NCBI GenBank assembly: GCA_015689705.1 | Contig: WVSN01000008.1 | Coordinates: 62,001 to 126,000 of the forward strand | DNA: 64,000 nucleotides | Direction: 5' to 3' | Origin: Rhodobacterales bacterium HKCCE3408 | GTDB lineage: Bacteria; Pseudomonadota; Alphaproteobacteria; Rhodobacterales; Rhodobacteraceae | Part shown: one piece after another, positions 16,530-24,668 of the stretch | Layout: each line of letters starts with the position of its first letter | Position numbering within the stretch: position 1 is the first letter of the stretch | Position numbers and translations under genes: made by a program | Notes under the pieces: model-generated | Databases searched by the model: none | What the model was told of the DNA's origin: nothing | The model's input: the letters and a program-made list of their open reading frames with translations, nothing else

Positions 16530-19070
16530 TCACTCTTCCCGTTTGCGCCGCGCGGTCGAATAGATCAGCGCCGCGACGAGGATCAGAAGGCCCTGGAAGC
16601 CGTACTGGAAGGTCTGCGACAGGCCCAGGAACGACACCGCATTCAGCACCTCGGTCAGCAACAGCGCACCGAGCACCGTGCCGATGAAGGTTCCCCGTCC
16701 GCCGCGCAGGCTGGTCCCGCCGAGCACGACGGCGGTGATCGAGCCGAGCGTGTAGTTCACGCCCTGCGCCGGGTCGCCCACGCCGATCTGCGCCATCAGC
16801 ATGATCGCACCGACGAAGGTCAGAACGGACACGCCGACATATCCCGCGATGAAGGTGCGGTCGAGGCGCACGCCGATCCGGCGGGCGGATTCCTCGTTCG
16901 ACCCGACCGCGCGCAGCGTCCAGCCGGGACGCGTCCGCCGCAGCGCGTATTCACCCGCGATGGCCAGGGCCACGAGCAGGATGAAGGCAATCGGCACCGG
17001 GCCGATGCGCGAGGTCAGCGTGTCGATCACCGGAAAGGCGATGTATCCGCCGGGGCCATCGCGCAGAACGAAGCTCATGCCCTGAAGGCCGATGAACATG
17101 GCAAGCGTTGCGGCGATCGGCGTGAAATTGGCGAAGCGTATGAGACAGCCGTTTATCAGGCCGACGACCAGCGCCGCGCCGAACATGAGCGCAAAGCCTG
17201 CCGCCATGGTCGCGGCGCTCTGCCCATCGTTCACGAAGAACGATCCGATCACCACCAGGAAGCCCGCAAGAGGCCCGACCGACAAATCGATCCCGCCCAT
17301 TAGAAGCGCGATTGTCTGTCCGAGCGCGATGAAGCCGAGCGCGGTGGCGAGGATCAGGATGTTGGAGACGTTGAACGAGGACAGGTAGTTCTCGTTCTGG
17401 TTGAACACGTAGAGCGCCAGCAGAATCGCAACGACGGCAAGCGGCACGATGGTCGCGTTGTCGGATTGCAAGAAGTGCCGGAACCTGGCAGCGAAGCCGC
17501 CCCGCGACCGCCGCGCCTGCTCGATGTGGTGTGCTTCGGTATCGGCGGCGACCGCAGCGCCGACGATGTTCGGCTCGGTGATCTCGGCGCCGCGCAGGGT
17601 CTTCACGATGCGCCCGCGCGACATGACCACGACGACATCGCAAAGCCCTTCCAGCTCAGCGGCGTCCGACGAGTTGACGATGACCGGCGTGCCCGCGTTC
17701 GAGACCTCGCGCAGGATGCGGTAGATCTCGAACCGCGCGCCCACGTCCACACCCTGCGTCGGCTCGTCGGCGATGATGAAGCCGGGCTCCGACAACAGCG
17801 CGCGGGACATAACAACCTTCTGCTGGTTGCCGCCCGACAAAGACAGGATCCGCGCCTCCATGCTCGAGGCTTTCACGGCAAGCGATCCGAAGACCTTCTG
17901 CACGCTCTCGGCCTCGCGGCGTCGGCTGAGCACGCCGGCGCTCGCGTATTTCTCGAGCGAGGAGACCGTCGCGTTTTCGCGGATCGTCAGGTCCGCGGCC
18001 ACGCCCTCGGAATGGCGGTCGGACGGCATGTAGGCGGCCTCGCGCTTGAGCTGCCTTGCACCGAGCGCGCGTCCGTCGAGCGTGATCGACCCCTTCCAGG
18101 ACTGAAGTCCGGCGAGCGCACGCATGAGGTCCGCCTGCCCGTTGCCCTCGACCCCGGCAACGCCGATGATCTGGCCGCGCCCAACCTCGAATTCCACGTC
18201 CGAGAAGCGCCGGCCGGTCAGGCCGCTGACGCGGAAGTTCGCCGGCGGAGCCGGGTCGTCGCATTTCGGCGGGAAGGCGGATTCCAGTTTCCGCCCCACG
18301 ATCATGTCCAGAAGGTCCTGGTTGGAGACTTCGGCCGCGAGCGAACTGCCGCGCTTCCGGCCGTCCCGCAGGACGGTCACCCGGTCGGCGATCTGGCGCA
18401 GCTCCGCCAGACGGTGGGTGATGTAGATGACCGACGTTCCCCTGCCCTTCAGCTCGCGCACGCGGCGGAACAGCATGTCCGTCGCGTCCTGGTCGAGCGA
18501 GGCCGTGGGTTCGTCGAGGATCAGGACCTTGGGGTTGACTGCCAGCGCCTTTGCCAGCTCGAGCAGGTGCTTCTGGGCGACGGTCAGGTCCTCGGTCCGG
18601 GTGTTCAGCGGAATGCGCAGGCCGACCTCGTCCAGAAGCCGGCGCGCGACCTCGCGCGGGCCGCCATCGTCGAACACGCGCGACGGCAAAGCGACCTGCA
18701 GGTTCTCCTGCACGCTCATGTCCTCGAGGATCGCGGGATGCTGGTAGGAGATCGAGATGCCCAGCCCCGAGGAAGTCTCGGGGTCGAGCGGCATCACGTT
18801 GCGGCCTTCGAATTCGATCCGGCCGGTATCGGGCTGCAGGACACCGGTGATGATGTTCATCAGCGTCGACTTGCCGGCGCCATTCTCGCCGAGGATGGCG
18901 TGCACTTCGCCGGCGTAGAACTCCACGCTGACATCCGCCAGCGCCTGGACGCCCGAGAATGACTTGGACACATCGGTCATCCGGATCACGGTCCGGGCCG
19001 GTGCCGCGCCGGTGATGTCGGCGGTGTCCGCGGAAGTCTGGAGTTCGGCCACTTGCATCGTTCGCGTCAT
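16530..19070 (-). CDS. CUT2-type sugar ABC transporter: ATPase (two NBDs) fused to permease
   Basis: An 846-residue fusion. NBD1 (~28-262) has Walker A GENGAGKST at 61-69 and Walker B LILDEPTASLD, but its signature is degenerate (LTVAQ in place of LSGGQ). NBD2 (~275-510) has a degenerate Walker A (GVEGNGQAD) but an intact LSGGNQQK signature. This is the complementary pattern of RbsA-like proteins. From ~540 a BPD_transp_2/RbsC-like permease follows (IALLMGGIDLSVGPLAG, GSNEESARRIGV). Normal systems encode these as two proteins. With the separate permease and binding protein upstream, the importer would have two different permease chains. Seven bp separate it from maleylacetate reductase. Confidence 0.92.
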   Translation of the reverse strand: MTRTMQVAELQTSADTADITGAAPARTVIRMTDVSKSFSGVQALADVSVEFYAGEVHAILGENGAGKSTLMNIITGVLQPDTGRIEFEGRNVMPLDPETSSGLGISISYQHPAILEDMSVQENLQVALPSRVFDDGGPREVARRLLDEVGLRIPLNTRTEDLTVAQKHLLELAKALAVNPKVLILDEPTASLDQDATDMLFRRVRELKGRGTSVIYITHRLAELRQIADRVTVLRDGRKRGSSLAAEVSNQDLLDMIVGRKLESAFPPKCDDPAPPANFRVSGLTGRRFSDVEFEVGRGQIIGVAGVEGNGQADLMRALAGLQSWKGSITLDGRALGARQLKREAAYMPSDRHSEGVAADLTIRENATVSSLEKYASAGVLSRRREAESVQKVFGSLAVKASSMEARILSLSGGNQQKVVMSRALLSEPGFIIADEPTQGVDVGARFEIYRILREVSNAGTPVIVNSSDAAELEGLCDVVVVMSRGRIVKTLRGAEITEPNIVGAAVAADTEAHHIEQARRSRGGFAARFRHFLQSDNATIVPLAVVAILLALYVFNQNENYLSSFNVSNILILATALGFIALGQTIALLMGGIDLSVGPLAGFLVVIGSFFVNDGQSAATMAAGFALMFGAALVVGLINGCLIRFANFTPIAATLAMFIGLQGMSFVLRDGPGGYIAFPVIDTLTSRIGPVPIAFILLVALAIAGEYALRRTRPGWTLRAVGSNEESARRIGVRLDRTFIAGYVGVSVLTFVGAIMLMAQIGVGDPAQGVNYTLGSITAVVLGGTSLRGGRGTFIGTVLGALLLTEVLNAVSFLGLSQTFQYGFQGLLILVAALIYSTARRKREE

Positions 19071-19090
19071 CCGATTGCGGCTGGACAGGA

Positions 19091-19117
19091 GCCCCGGGCG
19101 GATCGTCCGCCCGGGGC
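19091..19117 (-). other. Post-SBP stem-loop (11-bp perfect stem) in the ABC operon
   Basis: GCCCCGGGCGG and CCGCCCGGGGC are exact arms around ATCGT, 10 nt after the binding-protein stop. Such stems in importer operons can stabilise the binding-protein mRNA and reduce downstream expression. No T tract follows and the next gene starts 21 nt later. Confidence 0.6.
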
Positions 19118-19127
19118 CGTGGTCGGA

Positions 19128-20192
19128 TCAGTTACCGACAAGCTCCGCCTGGCGATCGGCCGGCACGCCGGACGACAGATAGATCGCCCCGGGCAGGTCT
19201 TCCCGGCACTGGACCGAGTTCGGATCGCTGGTGACCGAGTTCTCGAACGGGCTGGAGATGAATACCTCGGCGTCCGGCGCTTCACCGCCCGTCGCCTCGG
19301 CAATCGCCCACTGGACCGCGAGACGGACGTTGTCCGTGCCGGTCTCGATCGTGAACAGATCGAACTCGGGGTTGTTCTCGTGGTTCTCGGTCCAGAAGCA
19401 GCCGAGCGAGTTGCCGTCCGACGTCACCAGCGTCGGGATCGAGCGATCGAAGTTCTCGAACACCGGCAGTGCGCCGACGAGCGAGGGACCGAAGTCCGAC
19501 ACGATCACGTCGATGTCGTCGTGCTGCGCGATGGCCGCCGACAGGACCTGCTGCGTGAGCGAGGGATCCCAGTTGGTCACGGCGAACGGATCGGGGTTGA
19601 GGAAGACATAGCTGTCGTCCAGCACCTGCCGCATCCCCTCAAGCTCCTCGAGCCCCTGGCTGTTGCCGGCCGGGCCGGAGAGGAACAGGATGTTGGCGCC
19701 GTCCGGGAACTCTTCCTTGATGAAGTTGCCCCAGCTGATGCCGTCATCGACGAAGGACGCACCGACGAAGCGCGTGTAGTTCGTGCCGGCCTCTCCGCCG
19801 ACGAGAACGCGGTAGGGCACCACGACAGCGCCGGACCGGTAGGCGTTGGTCAGCGCCGGCAGCACGGCCGGGCCCGCATCGCCGAAGACCACGAGCGCGT
19901 CGACGCCCCGCGCGGCCATCGAGTTGATGTCCGAGATCGCGCGCTGCGTGTCGCCCTGGCCGTCGGCGTAGAAGTATTCGGTGATGCTCGGGCAGCGCTC
20001 GGCCTCCTGCCGGCCGGCCTCGGCCGTGACGATGCGCCAGCTGTTGCCGCCGAACCCGTCGAGCAGTGCGAGCGTGGCTTCGTTCGGTCCGCACCAGGAT
20101 GGCGTGTCCTGGGCCGAGGCCACACTTCCGAGCGTGCAGGCAGCCCCGAGGGCGAGTGCGGCGACGCTGCCGCTAAGCAGTCTGGTTCCCAT
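19128..20192 (-). CDS. Sugar-type ABC transporter substrate-binding protein (periplasmic)
   Basis: A 354-residue protein with a signal peptide (hydrophobic stretch then SVASAQD, cleavage after ASA). It has the periplasmic binding protein type 1 fold of ribose/xylose-type (CUT2) systems: TLALLDGFGGNSWRIVTAEA, YFYADGQGDTQRAISDINSM, NSMAARGVDALVVFG. Substrates of this group are monosaccharides, polyols or inositols. The combination with an aromatic ring-cleavage pathway is unusual. The start overlaps the upstream permease gene by 20 bp. Confidence 0.9.
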   Translation of the reverse strand: MGTRLLSGSVAALALGAACTLGSVASAQDTPSWCGPNEATLALLDGFGGNSWRIVTAEAGRQEAERCPSITEYFYADGQGDTQRAISDINSMAARGVDALVVFGDAGPAVLPALTNAYRSGAVVVPYRVLVGGEAGTNYTRFVGASFVDDGISWGNFIKEEFPDGANILFLSGPAGNSQGLEELEGMRQVLDDSYVFLNPDPFAVTNWDPSLTQQVLSAAIAQHDDIDVIVSDFGPSLVGALPVFENFDRSIPTLVTSDGNSLGCFWTENHENNPEFDLFTIETGTDNVRLAVQWAIAEATGGEAPDAEVFISSPFENSVTSDPNSVQCREDLPGAIYLSSGVPADRQAELVGN

Positions 20193-21210
20193 GGTTTTCC
20201 TCCTCCATTGAACTTTGGTTGGTCTTCCTGAAACGCCCGGTCCAGTTGATCGAGTAGACGCCGATCCCGAAGACGAGGGCGAGAGCCTGAACGATGGTCT
20301 GCGCCGAGTAGGGCACGCCGATAGACAGGGCGAACTGGCTCAGCTGATTGAGAAAGAAGGCGGCAATCACGACCGAAATCGGAAAGCCCCGCCCGCCCAG
20401 AAGGGACACACCCGCCAGCACCACGACCGCGACCGACGGCAGTAGGAGCGAGTTGCCCTGGAAGGCAGTCGGTTCGCGCGTGATGCCCGCGATCAGAATG
20501 CCCGCGGTGCAGTAGAGAAGCTGCGCGATGACATAGGCCGCACCTTCGTAAAGCTCGACGCGAAGGCCCACCGCGCGGGCCATGTCCGGGTTCGCCCCGA
20601 TGGCTTCGAAACGGCGTCCGGCGACGGTCTTCTTCAGCACGAAGGACACCAGCGCAAGGATGCCGAGCGCGAAGAATACCGAATGCGGCACGCCGAAGCT
20701 GCGACCGCCCGCGATCTCGGCCAGCAGATCCGTGGTGATCCGCGGCACCCCGCCCGACACCGCGAACACCGCCCCGAAGAGAAGCGCGTTCATCCCGATG
20801 GTCGCAACGATGGCGTTCAGCTTGAACACCGCGACCATGAGGCCGTTCAGGACCCCCGCGACGAGGGCGCAGAAGAAGGCGAAGAGGACCGCATCGAGCA
20901 GCATCGCGTCGTTGCCGTTGGCGGTATGCGTGGCGATGACGACAGCCAGTGACACGCCGCCCGGCACGGACAGGTCGAAGCCGCCCTGCTGGACGACCAG
21001 CATCTGCCCGAGCCCGACGATGGCCAGCACCGCGGCGAAGGGAAGGCTGCCCATGAGAGACCCCGCCGTGACGGCCGATGGCGCGAAGACGTAGCACAGC
21101 ACGATCAGCGCGATCGTGGACACGACGATCGTCACGAAACCCTTGGCCAGCGAGAAGCCGCCGGTCATGGGCATCGGCCTGGCCGTCTCGATATTCGTGC
21201 TGTCCGCCAT
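20173..21210 (-). CDS. Sugar-type ABC transporter permease (RbsC family)
   Basis: A 345-residue membrane protein with about eight to ten segments and the family motifs MLVVQQGGFDLSVPGGVSLA and GANPDMARAVGL. It is homologous to the permease half of the downstream fusion, so the importer probably uses a heterodimer of the two. Its 3' end overlaps the binding-protein gene, which indicates tight co-expression. Confidence 0.9.
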   Translation of the reverse strand: MADSTNIETARPMPMTGGFSLAKGFVTIVVSTIALIVLCYVFAPSAVTAGSLMGSLPFAAVLAIVGLGQMLVVQQGGFDLSVPGGVSLAVVIATHTANGNDAMLLDAVLFAFFCALVAGVLNGLMVAVFKLNAIVATIGMNALLFGAVFAVSGGVPRITTDLLAEIAGGRSFGVPHSVFFALGILALVSFVLKKTVAGRRFEAIGANPDMARAVGLRVELYEGAAYVIAQLLYCTAGILIAGITREPTAFQGNSLLLPSVAVVVLAGVSLLGGRGFPISVVIAAFFLNQLSQFALSIGVPYSAQTIVQALALVFGIGVYSINWTGRFRKTNQSSMEEENHGNQTA

Positions 21211-21238
21211 CCTGCGCGCCTCCCTGCCCCGCGATCCC

Positions 21239-22219
21239 TCAGGCGATCTCCAGCGTGACCTTGACGGCCTTCTGCGGATCCTTGCCGAGGTCGAGCGCGG
21301 TCAGCGCGTCGTCGAGTCCGTAGGTGTGGGTCTGGATCGGCGACAGGTCGAGGCCTGTGCGCTCCAGGAAGCGGATCGCCGCGGGCCAGACGCCGGGCGA
21401 GCCGATGCAGCCCCGCACGCTCAGGTTCTTGATCTGGATCTTGCCCAGTTCGACCGGGAATTTCTGACCGATGTTGATGCCCACCATCGACACGCAGCCG
21501 TCGTCGCGGGTGTAGTCGAACACGTTGGCGAGCGAGGACGGGTGGCCCGCACATTCGACCGTCAGGTCGGCGCCACCTTTCGTCATTTCCTGCACCGCCT
21601 CGATCGGGTCGCCGTCCGAGGGATCGACCGTGCCATCGGCGCCGAGCTTCATCGCGATGTCGCGCCGCAGCGGCACCGGATCGACCACGATGACCCGCGC
21701 GCCCATCCCGATCGCCGCCGCGGCCGTGACCAGACCGATGGTCCCGCCGCCGGAGACGACGACAGTCTGCGAAGCGTCGACGCCACCATGACGGAGGACG
21801 GCATAGTATCCGCAGGTGAAGGGCTCGATCAGCGCGCCCTTGGCGTCATCGACGGCGTCGGGCAGCTTGTGCAGCCATTCGGGGCGCGCGGCGAAATACT
21901 CGCGGTCGGCGCCGTCCATCGAGAAGCCGAAATGGTGAATGCGCTCGGGGGTCCTGATGACGCATTCGCCCACGACCCGGTCGCCTTCCCTGAGGCCTTT
22001 GACGTTCTTGCCGACCTCGACAACCTCGCCCACCCATTCGTGGCCCGGCGTCACCGGGTAGGAGATCGGGATGATGTATTGCCCGGCCAGAAGCTCGTAA
22101 TCCGAATGGCAGATGCCGACCCGGCGCGAGCGGATCATCACCTCGTTGTCGCCGATGGACGGAGACTGGACCTGGCTTACGACCGGCTTGTTCGGTTCAT
22201 CGAAGATCAGGGCTTTCAC
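21239..22219 (-). CDS. Zinc-dependent alcohol dehydrogenase (MDR family)
   Basis: A 326-residue medium-chain dehydrogenase with the catalytic zinc site GICHSDYE (Cys) and TPGHEWVGEV (His-Glu) and the Rossmann motif VVSGGGTIGLVTA. It lacks the four-cysteine structural zinc loop. The GTG start overlaps the Gfo/Idh stop. It probably oxidises a secondary alcohol of the imported polyol. Sorbitol/threonine dehydrogenase-like activity is a guess from family. Confidence 0.87.
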   Translation of the reverse strand: MKALIFDEPNKPVVSQVQSPSIGDNEVMIRSRRVGICHSDYELLAGQYIIPISYPVTPGHEWVGEVVEVGKNVKGLREGDRVVGECVIRTPERIHHFGFSMDGADREYFAARPEWLHKLPDAVDDAKGALIEPFTCGYYAVLRHGGVDASQTVVVSGGGTIGLVTAAAAIGMGARVIVVDPVPLRRDIAMKLGADGTVDPSDGDPIEAVQEMTKGGADLTVECAGHPSSLANVFDYTRDDGCVSMVGINIGQKFPVELGKIQIKNLSVRGCIGSPGVWPAAIRFLERTGLDLSPIQTHTYGLDDALTALDLGKDPQKAVKVTLEIA

Positions 22220-23256
22220 GACGCTTTCTCCAGATGCTTGCGGGCCGGTTTGGCCACTTTCTCGATTCCGCCGCTCAGGGCGGATTTGAACACCGCCTCG
22301 AGCAGAGCGATGTTGTCGATCAGGTGATCGGCGGTGATCGGGTAGGTCTCCTGCCCGCGGACGGCGCGCGCAAAGGACACGAGGTTGTCCTTCACCGGCT
22401 CGGCCTTGCCGATCTCGACCGTCTCGATCGGGCCGCCGGCCATCGCGCTGGTCACGATCCAGCCATCCGGCGCCTCGACATGGGCCTTGTCGCGGATGTC
22501 GATCCAGCCCTTCGAGCCGTAGACGGTGAAGCGCGACATGAACGGGTTCGCAAGCGAGGCCGAGACATAGGACGTGCCGCCGCCGGCGAATTTGACGTAG
22601 GCCGCGACCGTGTCACCCTGGGGCAGGTCACTCGACAGCTGCTCGCAGATGCAGAGCACGCTTTCGGCGGGACCAAGCAGACGCACCGACAGGTCGAGGA
22701 GGTGGATGCCGGTCGCCGTCATGCCACCCGCCGGCGCCTCGGTCGACTGGACGCGCCAGTTCGATTTGTCGAGGCTCACAAACTTGTCGTGGCTGAAATT
22801 GGCTTCGATCTGGTGGATGCGACCCAGTTCACCCGCATCGGCCCTGGCCAGCATGTCGGCAACCGGCGGCTCCCACCGACGTTCATGACCCATGCCGAGC
22901 ACCAGCCCCGCTTCGGCGCAAAGCGCGACGGAACGCGCGGCTTCCTCGGCGGTCAGCGCGAGCGGCTTTTCGCAGAAGATGTGCTTGCCGGCCTTCACGG
23001 CCTGCGCGATCTGGCCGGTATGCAGAGAATGTGGCGTGGCCAGAACCACGGCCTCGACCTCCGGATCGTTCAATGCGTCGGCATAGTCGGCACTGAGCGG
23101 AATGCCCTTGCCGTCGCAGAGCGCGCGCACCGCATCGGTATTCGGCTCGACCGCGCGCACGACCTTGATGTCACCCGGCGCAGCCTCGAGCACGGCGAGC
23201 ATCTTCTGTCCCCACCAGCCGAGACCGACGAGCGCGATGTTCACGGGGCCCGCCAT
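22216..23256 (-). CDS. Gfo/Idh/MocA family oxidoreductase
   Basis: A 346-residue protein with N-terminal Rossmann motif IALVGLGWWGQKML, the family EKP motif (HIFCEKPLAL, catalytic Lys) and a C-terminal alpha/beta domain with GGMTATGIHLLDLSVRLLG (catalytic Asp/His region). The family oxidises cyclic polyols and sugars, for example inositol 2-dehydrogenase and 3-keto-glucoside forming enzymes. ATG at 23256 overlaps the YciI stop by one base. Beside a CUT2 importer it suggests oxidation of a cyclitol or glycoside. Confidence 0.88.
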   Translation of the reverse strand: MAGPVNIALVGLGWWGQKMLAVLEAAPGDIKVVRAVEPNTDAVRALCDGKGIPLSADYADALNDPEVEAVVLATPHSLHTGQIAQAVKAGKHIFCEKPLALTAEEAARSVALCAEAGLVLGMGHERRWEPPVADMLARADAGELGRIHQIEANFSHDKFVSLDKSNWRVQSTEAPAGGMTATGIHLLDLSVRLLGPAESVLCICEQLSSDLPQGDTVAAYVKFAGGGTSYVSASLANPFMSRFTVYGSKGWIDIRDKAHVEAPDGWIVTSAMAGGPIETVEIGKAEPVKDNLVSFARAVRGQETYPITADHLIDNIALLEAVFKSALSGGIEKVAKPARKHLEKAS

Positions 23257-23540
23257 CACCGGTTGTCCACGCGCTTGTTGAACGGGTGGATCGAGACCTG
23301 CTTCCAGAGCCCGACCTTGGCGAACGGGTCGTTCGCGTTGAACGCGACGACGTCGTCCTTGCTGTCCGCCTCCAGCACGAAGCAGCTTCCGATCATGGTC
23401 TCGCCATCATCGGCCAGAAGAGGGCCGGAAATGACCGTCTTCACCGGTGCGGAGGCAAGGTAGCTCTTGTGGGCCTCGTAGTTGTCGAGCCGCTTCTGAA
23501 CGGCTGCGTCGTGATCGAGGCAATGGACGACGTAGTGCAT
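23256..23540 (-). CDS. YciI family protein
   Basis: A 94-residue protein with the YciI ferredoxin-like fold: MHYVVHCLDHDAA, RLDNYEAHKSYL (conserved His), SGPLLADDGETMIGS and DPFAKVGLW (conserved Asp-Pro). Related proteins occur as small enzymes in aromatic and chlorinated-aromatic pathways, for example muconolactone-isomerase-like dehalogenases. In this operon it may catalyse an isomerisation or elimination; the reaction is not known. Confidence 0.82.
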   Translation of the reverse strand: MHYVVHCLDHDAAVQKRLDNYEAHKSYLASAPVKTVISGPLLADDGETMIGSCFVLEADSKDDVVAFNANDPFAKVGLWKQVSIHPFNKRVDNR

Positions 23541-23564
23541 CTTCGGTCCCTGCTCCTTCGTGTC

Positions 23565-24635
23565 TCAGGCCGGAATGATCTTGCGCGCGCGCAGTTCGTC
23601 GAAGACGTCGGTGAAGCTTTCCCGCGTCGACTGGTAGGCGTCGAAGCCCAGTGTCCGGCTGTTGGTCATGTCGGTGAAGCATTCGAGTTCGCGACCGAGA
23701 TCGGCATCGCTGTGCCACCATGAGGCGAGCTTGTTCACCGGGATATCCTGAAGCCCGTGCTTCGCCACGATCTCCTTCCAGATCGCGTCTGCATCGGCCA
23801 TCTGCTCTTCCAGCGGGGTCGGATGGCCGGGATACTCCGCAGCCTCGATCCCGAAATAGTCGGCGATCTGCTGCCACAGCCAGGTCCAGCGGAAGACGTC
23901 GCCGTTGGCCGTGTTGAATGGCATGTTCGCCGCCTCGGGCGTGGTGGCGGCCCAGAGCAATTGCCGGGCCAGAAGCCGTGCATCCGTCACGTCGGTGACG
24001 GCGTTGTATTGCTGCGGCGAGCCCGGATAGACGAAGGGCCGCCCGGTATGCTTGCAGATCGAGGCATAAACCGAGAGCGTCACGGCCATGTTCATGTAGT
24101 TGCCGACGACGAAGCCGATCATCGTGTGCGGGCGATGCACCGACCAGTTGAAGCCGCGCTTCTCCGCCATCTCGAACAGCACGTCTTCCTGCGCGTAATA
24201 GAAGTTCGGCCCCGGCAGGCGCGGGCTGGATTCCAGGAACGGCGTGTAGGGCGTGACCTTCGCGTAATCGTCGAACGATCCGAGGTAATGCTTGAGGCCG
24301 GTCACGAGGGCTGCGTGCTTCACCGGCGCATCCGCGATCCCGTCGAACAGGTTGCGGATCATCAGGCCGTTGACGCGGACGTTCTCTTCCTCGTTCGCCT
24401 GCCGCGCCCAGGTGCAATAGAAGACATGGGTCACGTCCGACGCGGCCTTCAGTGCTCCGGCGCTTTGCGCGGCGTCGGTCAGGTCGGCGGCGATGTGGCG
24501 GTCCGACCAGTCGAGATCGACCTCGCTGCGCGACACCGTCACGACCGTCCAGCCGTTTTCCTTGAGATGCCGCCCCGCGTAGCTGCCAGACAGGCCGGTG
24601 GCCCCGACGATCAGCGCGATGTTGTCCTTACCCAT
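23565..24635 (-). CDS. PRISE-type NADPH-dependent enone reductase (progesterone 5-beta-reductase-like SDR)
   Basis: A 356-residue extended SDR starting with LIVGATGLSGSYAGRHL. Its middle segment (TGLKHYLGSF..., PNFYYAQEDVLFEM, SVHRPHTMIGF) matches the plant VEP1/progesterone 5-beta-reductase/iridoid synthase family, including the Lys and Tyr that replace the usual YxxxK dyad. These enzymes reduce activated C=C bonds of enones, though bacterial members are mostly uncharacterised. Here it would reduce an alpha,beta-unsaturated carbonyl intermediate or a quinone-like compound. Confidence 0.85.
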   Translation of the reverse strand: MGKDNIALIVGATGLSGSYAGRHLKENGWTVVTVSRSEVDLDWSDRHIAADLTDAAQSAGALKAASDVTHVFYCTWARQANEEENVRVNGLMIRNLFDGIADAPVKHAALVTGLKHYLGSFDDYAKVTPYTPFLESSPRLPGPNFYYAQEDVLFEMAEKRGFNWSVHRPHTMIGFVVGNYMNMAVTLSVYASICKHTGRPFVYPGSPQQYNAVTDVTDARLLARQLLWAATTPEAANMPFNTANGDVFRWTWLWQQIADYFGIEAAEYPGHPTPLEEQMADADAIWKEIVAKHGLQDIPVNKLASWWHSDADLGRELECFTDMTNSRTLGFDAYQSTRESFTDVFDELRARKIIPA

Positions 24636-24668
24636 GTCTTCCGTCTTTCCCTTCTGCTCGTCCCTGCC

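Noticed and set aside
17466-18962. 498-codon open frame on the plus strand opposite the ABC fusion
   Set aside because: Shadow frame; the opposite strand has intact Walker and signature motifs.
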